Assembly (NCBI GenBank): GCA_021396245.1
Contig: WNYE01000116.1
Span: forward strand, 1-64,000
Direction: 5' to 3'
Source: Sporothrix humicola
Taxonomy: Eukaryota > Ascomycota > Sordariomycetes > Ophiostomatales > Ophiostomataceae
DNA length: 64,000 bases
In this document: piece by piece, positions 13,540-21,584 of the stretch
Layout of the letters: every line of letters starts with the position of its first letter
How positions within the stretch are numbered: the first letter of the stretch is position 1
Notes under the pieces: model-generated
Seen by the model: the letters and a program-made list of their open reading frames with translations, nothing else
What the model was told of the DNA's origin: nothing
Databases searched by the model: none
Translations under genes and position numbers: made by a program

Positions 13540-13835
13540 AAATCATAAGCCCATTTATGATGAAGAGCTGTCACTTTTTTGTACTTGTGAAGGCTCTCCA
13601 GCATGTAAATACAAACGGAAAAGTAAGGTCGCGATGAATTGGTCGCGATGAATTTACAATTGTGAGCCCAAACCGTATATGCCTACAAAGTCTCTACTCT
13701 CTGATGCAATGATCCAGTATCAAGTATTCTTTCCGGGAAGCATATTTCGAGTGTATGGGGTTGCTAAAATCTCATTCTATCATGTCTATTTGCTCATCTT
13801 CTGCGCTGTATAAGTTCAATTCTACTCGGTTATAT

Positions 13836-15443
13836 TTATGCCTCTCCTGCCTTGGTCTCCTGCCTTGTCTTCCTCCTCGCCCTACGAGTGACACGAACGG
13901 GTAGGGCCTTTGTGTGAGCACTAAAGTTCTCCTCCAAGGGCAATATCCAGTCGGGCGCGGGCAGGGCGAATTCATAGCGGGAGAAGAGAAGAGCCAGGAT
14001 CAGGGCCATCTCAAAGTAGGCAATGTTGCGGCCAATGCACCCGCGGCCGCCCTGCGAAAAGGCCAGGAAGCCGCGTTGCATGGTGGCGGTCCTCTTTGGG
14101 TCGTCGGCGAGCCAGCGTTCTGGGACAAAGTCGTCGGGCCGATCGCCAAAGACGGCCGGGTCACGGTGGATTGTGTGGGTGGACACGGAGACGGTGACGC
14201 CGGCCGGCAGCCAGTCGCCGTTGACATACATGCCCTGGGCGGGGGTGACGCGCGCAAGGCCGCCCTCGATGGACGGGCGTAGGCGCATGGTCTCGTCGAT
14301 GCAGGCGCGCAGGTAGGGCAGGTTTTTGACGTCATCAAAGCGCGGCAGCGGCAGCTCTCTGGGGCCGTCCTCCTCCTCGTCACCCTCCCTCCCAGCCAGG
14401 GCCGCGTCCAGCTCGGCGCGCAGCTTGGCCGCTGCAGCCGGATTGCGCGCCAAGAGCCACACGGCATTGGTGAGGGCAATCTCGGTGTTCTCGCCGGCGG
14501 CATTGAACATGTTGGCCGACTCGGTGACCAGCTCGCCGAGCTCGAGGCCCAGCGCGCGGCCGCTCTTCTTGTCGTACAGCATGGTGGAGGCCAAATCGTC
14601 GTCCAAGGGCGGCAGGCCCTGGCGCACGCGTTCGGCATCCATGCGTAGACGGTTGCGCAGAAAGTGGATGGTGACGTCGCGGAAGCCGGCGCCCTGCGAC
14701 CAGCCCGGGTGCCACTGGGTCAGAAACTTGAGCAGCCGCATCGAGCGCGGCGCCCAGCCGGCGGATGTCGACATGCGGCTGGCATCGACCATGCTCTGGT
14801 ACATGTCGGCCTTGTAGAGGCGGCCGTCGGGCGTCTCGGCGGTGGTGACGGTCGAGTTGTTGCCGATCAGATCCGGGTCCTGTGCATACAGCAACACACT
14901 GGCAAAGCCGTACGTCGTGTGCAGCATGGCGCGCTTCATGTCGACCACGGTGTTGTTGGTGGTGTGGCCGTCGAGACACTGCATCAGGCGGACCAGGTGC
15001 ACGCGCATATTGTCTTCCATCTGCATGACGTTGCTCTGGGCCAGGGCGGCGGCAAAGCGGCGGCGGCGGATGCTGTGCACGCCCTTGTCCTGCGCGTCGG
15101 AGATGTTGACGTGCGTCGACACCTGTGCGCCGTAAAAGTCGTCCTTGCACGCGGGCGTACCGTGGCCGTAGATGTCGCGGATGGCCTGCAGCGTGGCGTA
15201 CGACACATTGGTCGGGCCGATGCGCACGACCGGGCCGTGTTTTTGATGCGCAGCGTGCACGGCTTCCGTGCGCGTGTGAAAGTACTGGTGCAGCACGCCC
15301 CAGGCGTTGGAAAAGGCCGCGATGGACGCGCTGGGATACCTGCGGAGGGCATGGCGGTCGGCCAGATAGAGGTAGAGCGGGTGGAGGACGAGGTTGATGA
15401 AGAGCAGGGCACCCGCAGCGCCCGCCAGATATGTTCCAAGCAT
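13836..15443 (-). CDS. Cytochrome P450 monooxygenase
   Basis: Single-exon gene of 535 aa, a microsomal haem-thiolate monooxygenase expected to use the reductase encoded 6 kb away. Residues 1-27 form a hydrophobic signal anchor. Visible P450 landmarks are the I-helix at 316-320 (A-G-E-N-T), the K-helix ExxR at Glu384/Arg387, a PERW motif, and the haem loop FSQGGRGCIG with Cys469 as the probable haem ligand. The overall layout (YGHGTPACKDDFYG near the N-terminus, RNIAYFEM after the Cys) resembles fungal P450s often annotated benzoate 4-monooxygenase (CYP53-like), but the substrate cannot be read from the sequence. I chose Met at 15443. An in-frame Met at 15512 would add only a peptide translated from an 11-bp tandem repeat. 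Odd feature: the usual Asp/Glu before the I-helix Thr is Asn319. It is divergently transcribed from the Zn2Cys6 regulator. Confidence 0.93.
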   Translation of the reverse strand: MLGTYLAGAAGALLFINLVLHPLYLYLADRHALRRYPSASIAAFSNAWGVLHQYFHTRTEAVHAAHQKHGPVVRIGPTNVSYATLQAIRDIYGHGTPACKDDFYGAQVSTHVNISDAQDKGVHSIRRRRFAAALAQSNVMQMEDNMRVHLVRLMQCLDGHTTNNTVVDMKRAMLHTTYGFASVLLYAQDPDLIGNNSTVTTAETPDGRLYKADMYQSMVDASRMSTSAGWAPRSMRLLKFLTQWHPGWSQGAGFRDVTIHFLRNRLRMDAERVRQGLPPLDDDLASTMLYDKKSGRALGLELGELVTESANMFNAAGENTEIALTNAVWLLARNPAAAAKLRAELDAALAGREGDEEEDGPRELPLPRFDDVKNLPYLRACIDETMRLRPSIEGGLARVTPAQGMYVNGDWLPAGVTVSVSTHTIHRDPAVFGDRPDDFVPERWLADDPKRTATMQRGFLAFSQGGRGCIGRNIAYFEMALILALLFSRYEFALPAPDWILPLEENFSAHTKALPVRVTRRARRKTRQETKAGEA

Positions 15444-15446
15444 GCG

Positions 15447-15541
15447 AAGAAAAACAAGAGAAAAACAAGAGAAAAACAAGAGAAAAACAAGAGAAAAACA
15501 AGAGAAAAACAAGAGAAAAACAAGAGAATAGCAAGAGAAGA
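15447..15541. repeat. 11-bp tandem repeat before the P450 start
   Basis: About eight copies of AAAAACAAGAG (+ strand), the last with changes. It begins a few bases upstream of the P450 start codon, so it lies in the leader. Read on the P450 strand it is CT-rich and has no stop codon in any of the three frames. Confidence 0.9.
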
Positions 15542-15745
15542 AACAACAAGCAATGTCTATTCAGATTCGATTATATGTTTTGAAATGAGAGAATGAGTGA
15601 CAGGAAGGATGCAAAGAAATTCGATGAAGGGAACTCAAGGGAACTCATGAAGGGACCCATGAAAGTAACTTGACGAAACTCCAACGGCAAGCCCATGAAG
15701 ACAGCCACTGTAATATAATTCTCAGAGAGCGTCCCAGTCCACCCC

Positions 15746-15773
15746 ACGATACCATGGAAAAGACTCGTATCGT
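15746..15773. promoter_or_regulatory. Candidate operator dyad ACGATAC-N14-GTATCGT
   Basis: Two perfect 7-bp inverted arms, 15746-15752 and 15767-15773, lie between the two divergent genes. The symmetry suits a dimeric regulator, but chance cannot be excluded. Confidence 0.3.
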
Positions 15774-16187
15774 CGAAGAGAGAAATGACGCTTTCAACCT
15801 GCTTTCCTGGCATCAAGTCCAGAGTCGGCCTCGGTCGCCTCTGCGTCGATGTGCCTCGCTCGGTAGAAAATTACCCTTTTCGGAGTAGCACGTCTTGGTT
15901 AGTGTTCTTTGTTGTGTTAGTGGAACGGGCCAGATCCTGCAAGGACAGAACATGGGATCAAGTCCCGGCGACAATTAACATTAACACAAGCGAGATAAAT
16001 CTTGAGCCGACCTCCAGGATTCACTTTCACTTTCACCCCATCTCCATCCCCCCGTCTCCCCATCTATTACCCCGTATTTTGTGTTTCCTATTTTGAACGA
16101 TCATCCTTTATTCTTGTCTTTTTTCTTTTTTTCTTTTTCACTTCCACCTGCCCCACACGACACGCGGCATATGACAGGACTGACACT

Positions 16188-16197
16188 GTCGGCCGAC
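16188..16197. promoter_or_regulatory. Palindrome GTCGGCCGAC by the regulator start
   Basis: A perfect 10-bp palindrome containing CGGCCG, five bases before the first ATG of the Zn2Cys6 gene. It is a possible autoregulatory half-site pair of the CGG/CCG type. Confidence 0.3.
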
Positions 16198-16202
16198 GAC
16201 TA

Positions 16203-18433
16203 ATGACCGACGACCAACAACCGACGACCATCATGCCCGATCCGGAAAATAACGACCGACCTGCCACGGGCAACAAGACGACATGGTATGTTTTCTATTG
16301 TTTTTGTTTTCCTTTTCGTCAGAATTCCTTTATTTTTCTCGGTGACTAACGGTCGGCCTCGGCGCGCTGCCGTCTTCCCAATATAGCAATGTGTGCCGAA
16401 GCCGCAAGATTCGCTGTGATGGCGCTCGGCCCGCCTGTAACCGCTGCCAGCGGTCTGGCCGGGACTGTTCGTACATTCGAAGCGGCAGTGGCCTGTCGTT
16501 CCGCCACAGCAAGCTGTCGTCTGCAGCCAGGAAAGCACAAAGACAGAGTCGTCCGCGGGACCAGCCTTGGCCCCAGGAACAGCCCCAGGAACACACCTCG
16601 CTTACATTGTCCCCGTCTGGGTCCCCGTCTGGGACTCATCTAGACCAGTCAGTCCAGCAGAGCCAGAGCCAGAGTCAGAGCCACCCAGACGATTCGGCAT
16701 TGTCATTGGCTTCGACTTCGGCTCTCAGTATTCCGCCCAGTGCAAGTGCAAGTGCCACCACGGTCATCTCTGCCACCGCCACATCGAGTCTCAGCCCGCC
16801 TTTTCTGCCGCCACAGCTGCAACTCCCGCCGATTATCTACCCCCAGCCGTCATGGAACCAGCTTCAGTCACCAGCACGTCTGGATTCAGACCTAGATCTA
16901 GATTCAGGTCCAGATCCAGGGCCCGCACAATCGACATCGCCCTATCCGTCACAGTCACAGTCACATTCACAGTCGACGGCTGGTCATGAAACAACGGCGC
17001 GGCATCTCACGGAACGCGAAGGCGACTTGCTGCACTTTTACATCACCAACATTGGACCATGGGTATTGTTCTCGTCTTGTGTTCTCGTTTTATGTTCTCG
17101 TTTTATGTTCTCGTTTTATGTTCTCGTTTTATGTTCTCGTTTTATGTTCTCGTCTTGTGTTCTCGTTTTATGTTCTCGCTTTCCCTCTTTCCAGTCTAAT
17201 ACGTGCTGTTTTCGTTTAGCTGGACGTAACAAGCCCCGAGAGTCACTATACCCACACGGTTCCACCGTAAGTGATACGCACCGTAGACAACATCTCATGA
17301 TCTCATGGATAACGCTAATGTTCTTACTACCCACGTCAGACTCGCACTGGTCCGGCCGCTTCTTTTCTTTGCCATCATGGCCTGTTCGGCACACGTGATG
17401 CGTCTCGCAGCCCAGGAACAGAAACAAAATGCAAACGAAACCGACCTCGCCTCGGTGGAGCAGTATTACCAGCACAAGTGTCTGCGGCTGCTGATCCCAG
17501 TGCTCGACGACGTGGCCCTGGTCGTGCGGGACGAGGTGGTGCTCGCGACGATTGTGATTCTGCGCATGAGCGAGCAGTACAACGAGTACCACATCGACGG
17601 CCAGTACCACCTGGTGCCGGGGGCGTTCAACCGCTTTGCCTTTGCCGCAACGGGCCGCTCGTGCTCGTCGACGGCGCACGGCGGCCTGCGCGAGGCCACG
17701 TTCTACAGCTACGTGCGCAGCGACATCCGCATGGCCATTCTCGGCCGCTGCGGCACGCGCATCAGCCTGGCGACGTGGCCGCTGGACACGAGCCGGCCAA
17801 ACAGCGACGAAGACAACGACGCCGACTGGGCCAACCGCATGACCTGGCTGCTTGTGCAGGCGATCAACCTGTGTTATGGACCAGCCGATGCCCCTGCTCC
17901 CGGCGTTCTTCCGGCGTACGAAATCAAACGCCTCGTCGACGAGTGGCACGCGCGCCTCCCCGTCTCCTTCTCGCCCTACTACACCCGCACGGCGCGCTCC
18001 GAGTCGTTTCCGACCATCCGCCTGCTGTCGCCGTGGCACTGTGTCGGGCTGCAGTTCTACCACGCGGCCAAGATCCTGCTGGCCGTGTTCGACTCGCGGC
18101 ACAAAATGTTCTCCGACGTGATCCTCTTCAACAAGCACATTGCGTCGAATATCCTGCACCATGCGCGGGCGCTCTGCGGTATATCCTTCTCCAACGAGCA
18201 CTACGGCTGCCGCATAAACGCGTCGCATTTGCTGGCGATGGGTAGGCTCGCTGTGCTCCCATCTGTTTTGGAACCGAAAAGACTAACATCATTCTCACAC
18301 TCCAGGCGCACAGTTTTTCACGGGACGGGAGGAGCAGTACAAAGTATGTGCCTACTTGAAAGGGCTTGAAGAAGACAGCGGATGGCCAAGCAAAGCATGT
18401 TGCGAAATGCTGCAAGGGGCCTACAAAGTATGA
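16203..18433 (+). CDS. Zn2Cys6 fungal transcription factor
   Basis: Predicted nuclear DNA-binding regulator, 611 aa in five exons: 16203-16285, 16387-17062, 17220-17266, 17340-18241, 18306-18433. All junctions are GT/AG and keep frame. The first intron splits the first zinc-cluster Cys codon; after splicing the cluster reads C-x2-C-x6-C-x6-C-x2-C-x6-C near residues 28-54, a canonical binuclear cluster. A Ser/Gln-rich linker follows, then a fungal-TF middle region beginning FYITNIGPWLDVTSPESHY and a C-terminal GAQFFTGREEQY segment, the pattern of ARCA-type regulators. A second in-frame ATG at 16233 could be the real start. The divergent P450 and nearby transporter and reductase make it the likely local regulator, by inference. 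Intron 2 is largely a 13-bp tandem repeat. Confidence 0.9.
17067..17182. repeat. 13-bp tandem repeat filling an intron
   Basis: About nine copies of TGTTCTCGTTTTA, two with the variant TCTTG. They make up most of intron 2 (17063-17219) of the Zn2Cys6 gene, leaving a normal acceptor TTTAG at 17219. Confidence 0.9.
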
Positions 18434-18458
18434 TTCCAGAGTTAACGTATAAATAAAA

Positions 18459-18555
18459 TAAATTGATATAAATTGATATTGATATAAATTGATATTGATA
18501 TAAATTGATATTGATATAAATTGATATTGATATAAATTGATATTGATATAAACTG
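18459..18555. repeat. 16-bp AT-rich tandem repeat between convergent genes
   Basis: About six near-perfect copies of ATTGATATAAATTGAT fill most of the 197-bp gap between the stops of the regulator (+) and the transporter (-). It is a likely 3'-UTR or transcription-end region for both. Confidence 0.9.
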
Positions 18556-18630
18556 ATGTGGTACATTTGTGGATTGGACCATTTTGTGCATGACATGACA
18601 GCTCCTGTTCAAAAAACCTTCTTTACCTCT

Positions 18631-20395
18631 TTACGAGCTGCTCTCCACCTGGTCAATGTCCAGACGCGCGGATGTCTCCTTCAGCTCTGCGCTGCCAACC
18701 TTGACCACCTCCGCGTCGGCGTCCGAGCCGGCAAGCCGCCGGCTCTTGCGCTCCAGCTTGGCATTGCGCACCAGCACCTTGGACTTGGCGACGACGCTCC
18801 ACTGCATCTTCTCGAGCCACGAGCGGCCGGCCTTGATCTCGTCGTCGCCGTCCATGGGCAAGGGCAGAAAGATGGCGTCGATGGCCTCGAGCGACAGCCC
18901 GGCGGTCTCCGGGTAGAAGACGTAGCAGACCAGCGCGGTGACGAGGTTGAGCACGGCAAAGATAATGTACGTCTTGTAGCCAATGTTTTCGAGGGCGACC
19001 GGCGTGATTTCGACGACGACGAAGTTGCCGAGGAAATCCGCCGCCGCGGCCAGGCCGGTGCCCTTGGCGCGCAGCTTGAGCGGCAGAATCTCGGACGGGT
19101 AGACCCACGACGTGGCCATCCAGCCCCAGGTGAAGCAGCCCTCAAAGAGGAACACGAAGAACACGGCCGCGATGCCGGCGCTGTACGTCCCGATGCTCAC
19201 GCAGATCGCCTCAAAAATAAGCACAAGCATCATGCCGATGGCGAAGACGATGAACAAACGGCGACGTCCGGCCACCTCGATCATATACCACTGGGGGAGG
19301 GGGGGTTGTTAGTAAGGAAGACTAAGAAAAGAAAAAAAGGACACGAAAAACAAAAAGAAAAAGAGAAAAAAAAAACAAAATAAAAACAAAAAGGCACACT
19401 CCACTCACCGTCAAGAACGACGCCAGCAGGTACCACACCTGCAGGAAGCCGCCGACAAAGAGGGCGCGCTCCTGGGTCATGCCGAGCACGGACGTGAAAA
19501 TGGTCGGCGCATAGTAGCTGACAATGTTGATGCCCGACGTCTGCTGCATGAACTGGATGCCGAGCGCCAGAAAGAAGCGCTTGTGGCCCTGGTTGCCGCC
19601 GTCCCGGAAGAGGTCCGCCCAGGAGTTGCTGTTGCCGCCCTCCAGCGCAATCGCCCGCAGGATCTCGTTCTTCTCCGCCTGGACGACGGGGTCGCTGACG
19701 GGGCGGTCGCGCAGGCGGGCCAGGATCTCGACGCCGCGGCCGTCGTTTTCGTCGTTATCAGCCCCAGGCTCGTGAAACATGAGCCAGCGCGGCGACTCGG
19801 GCAGCAGCAGCGTGACGCCGATAATGTACAGCGCAAACACAATCTGGAACAGCAGCGGGAAGCGCCACTGCATGCCGCCCGGATGGAAGTAAAAGGCGTA
19901 GTTGATCCAGTACGCCAGCAGCAGGCCAAACAGCAGCGTCGTCAGCTCGCAGCACATCAGCCAGCCGCGCTGCGTCGCCAGGCACACCTCCGACTGGTAG
20001 ACGGGCGCCACCGACGTGATGTAGCCGATGCCGAGGCCCGTAAACACGCGCCCAAACATCATCATGACCCGCTCCATGGCCGCGCCCATCAGAACACTGC
20101 CGACAATGAGCAGAATGCTGCCCGCAATCAGCGCGTACTTGCGGCCCAGTCGCTCGGCCGTGATCGCGGCCAGGATGGAGCCAAAGACGGCGCCGACGTC
20201 GTAGATGGCCGTGATGGTCCCGATCATGACCGCGCTGGGGTTGCCCATCTGCTCCAGCCAGTACTCCGAGATGACCACGCCCGACATGACGCCCTGGTCG
20301 TAGCCAAACAGCAGAAAGGCGCCCGCGCACACGGACGTGATGACCGACAGCAGCGGCACGCCCCGGAGAGACGTGACGCCCGACCTGTCAAACAT
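18631..20395 (-). CDS. MFS sugar-type transporter
   Basis: Plasma-membrane major facilitator of the sugar porter family, 548 aa. Exon 1 is 20395-19409 (329 codons) and exon 2 is 19290-18631; the 118-nt intron is phase 0 with donor GTGAGT and a C-run acceptor. Family marks are GYDQGVMSG after the first helix, ERLGRKYALI in the loop after helix 2, PESPRWL at the end of the N-terminal half, QQTSGINIVSYYAP in helix 7 and PETAG after the last helix. Twelve membrane segments can be traced. The cytosolic tail carries many Lys, Asp and Ser residues. The substrate is unknown; sugars, quinate and related polyols are typical for the family. It is convergent with the Zn2Cys6 gene and divergent from the reductase. 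Confidence 0.95.
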
Positions 20396-21112
20396 GGTGG
20401 TAGATGGATGGGAGACAAAATAAAATAAAGGGTTGATGGAAACAAAATAGAATTAAACAATGTGTATAAAAAGGCAGCGAGACAATGTGTGGGAAAGGAA
20501 AAGAAAAAGAAAAAGATAAGGATCGTGGGGTAATATGCACAGTCAGACAAAATCTGGGGAGTAGGGAACAAGACGGACAAGCGACAAGGCGGAGTATTTT
20601 ATATATGTATGGAGATGCATGTGAGCGGGTAACCGTGATGCGTCTCGGCTTCGAGACGAGGAACGAAAAACAAAAAATAAAAACGAAAGAGGCAGAACGA
20701 CAGAGACGCGGGTAGAGTCCAGCACGGACGAAAATCAAAGGTTGTGTGAAGGATGCATAATTCCCGGAAGAGAAGAAGAGAAGAAGAGAAGAACGGAGAA
20801 TAGCAATTTGTTGTCTTGTTCCAGTCTCGGTGCTTGGCTTTTGCTTCTTTTTTTCTTCTTCTTTTTTCTTCTTCTTTTTTTCTTGGGTTATTTGAATTAG
20901 CACATCCGCTTAGCCTTGCACTCCCTCTCCACACTCAACTCTCCACACTCCACACTCCCCAGTTGTTGTGTGCCATGATATCGCGTGGGATCAGCTCGGT
21001 GTGGAATCTCCCAATACAGTAAGGTGGACGGTGTAAAGGGTCCCACTAAATCACTAAATTTCCTGGTTTGAAGCCGGGTTGAACTCCTTCATGTCAAATA
21101 TGGCAAGAATTC

Positions 21113-21120
21113 GCCGAGTC
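21113..21120 (+). promoter_or_regulatory. Half-site GCCGAGTC
   Basis: Repeats the left arm of the dyad at 21272-21287, about 160 bp away and in the same promoter. Confidence 0.3.
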
Positions 21121-21271
21121 TTGAGCTTCATCGACAACTGCCTGGATCTCGGTAGCAGTCGGTGGCAGATTGCCAAACAAGGTAAAGGTTCAAGGATGAA
21201 GAAGTGGACAGTCTTTGGCGTGGTATCCCTTGTTTTTTCTTTCTTTTTTTCTTTTTTTCCCCTTGGAAAAT

Positions 21272-21287
21272 GCCGAGTCAACTCGGC
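21272..21287. promoter_or_regulatory. Candidate Zn2Cys6 operator GCCGAGT-CA-ACTCGGC
   Basis: Perfect 7-bp arms flank a 2-bp centre, so the outer triplets read CCG-N8-CGG, one of the inverted-triplet arrangements bound by Zn2Cys6 dimers. It sits about midway in the leader side of the reductase and within reach of the transporter promoter. Confidence 0.45.
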
Positions 21288-21455
21288 CATGCCACTTTCC
21301 CTTTTCCCTTTTCCTCTTGAAGGACCTCTCAACGGACTTTTTTATTGCCCTTGACTTCTGTCAAGGTTTGACTTTGACTGGCCGACATCTCGGGGGCGGC
21401 CGTTTGGTTATTCGCCGCCGGTGGATGAGCACAATGAGCACAATGGAGTTAAACG

Positions 21456-21464
21456 TACTCCGTA
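21456..21464. repeat. Exact TACTCCGTA 9-mer
   Basis: One of six exact copies in the window and the only one next to a recognised gene, about 120 bp before the reductase start codon. Confidence 0.6.
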
Positions 21465-21584
21465 TAAGTGCAGGATATGACATGATATCGGGGAACCACG
21501 TCAACATAAAGCACTCCCCTCGCTTCAAATTTCAAATTTCAAATCGAAGCATAACAAAGCATAATCGAAATCCCATCCATCTTT

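Larger units (their letters stand above)
11641..13835. other. AT-rich block around a tRNA gene
   Basis: Base composition turns clearly AT-rich here compared with both sides, most strongly at about 11,640-12,000 and 13,100-13,830. Apart from the tRNA gene and one copy of the 43-bp direct repeat I see no gene. The block ends where the P450 coding sequence stops, so it forms the left border of the four-gene block. Mild RIP-type decay or an old insertion are possible explanations. Neither is shown. Confidence 0.55.
15444..16202. promoter_or_regulatory. Divergent P450 / regulator intergenic region
   Basis: About 760 bp separates the two start codons. It holds the 11-bp repeat, an inverted pair ACGATAC/GTATCGT, and a perfect palindrome next to the regulator start. 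The right part (about 16,020-16,140) is pyrimidine-rich on the + strand, as is usual for fungal leaders. The region must contain both promoters. Confidence 0.7.
20396..21584. promoter_or_regulatory. Divergent transporter / reductase promoter
   Basis: About 1.19 kb between the two start codons with no gene. It contains the GCCGAGT/ACTCGGC dyad, a second GCCGAGTC half-site and one exact TACTCCGTA, 121 bp before the reductase ATG. About 20,820-20,890 is a long T/C tract. Confidence 0.7.

Noticed and set aside
15444..15512. Upstream in-frame Met giving a 558-aa P450
   Set aside because: The extra 23 residues are the translation of a tandem repeat, and a normal signal anchor already begins at the Met at 15,443.
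14664..15596. 310-codon + frame over the P450
   Set aside because: Antisense shadow running into the 11-bp repeat. The haem, ExxR and I-helix motifs are on the minus strand.
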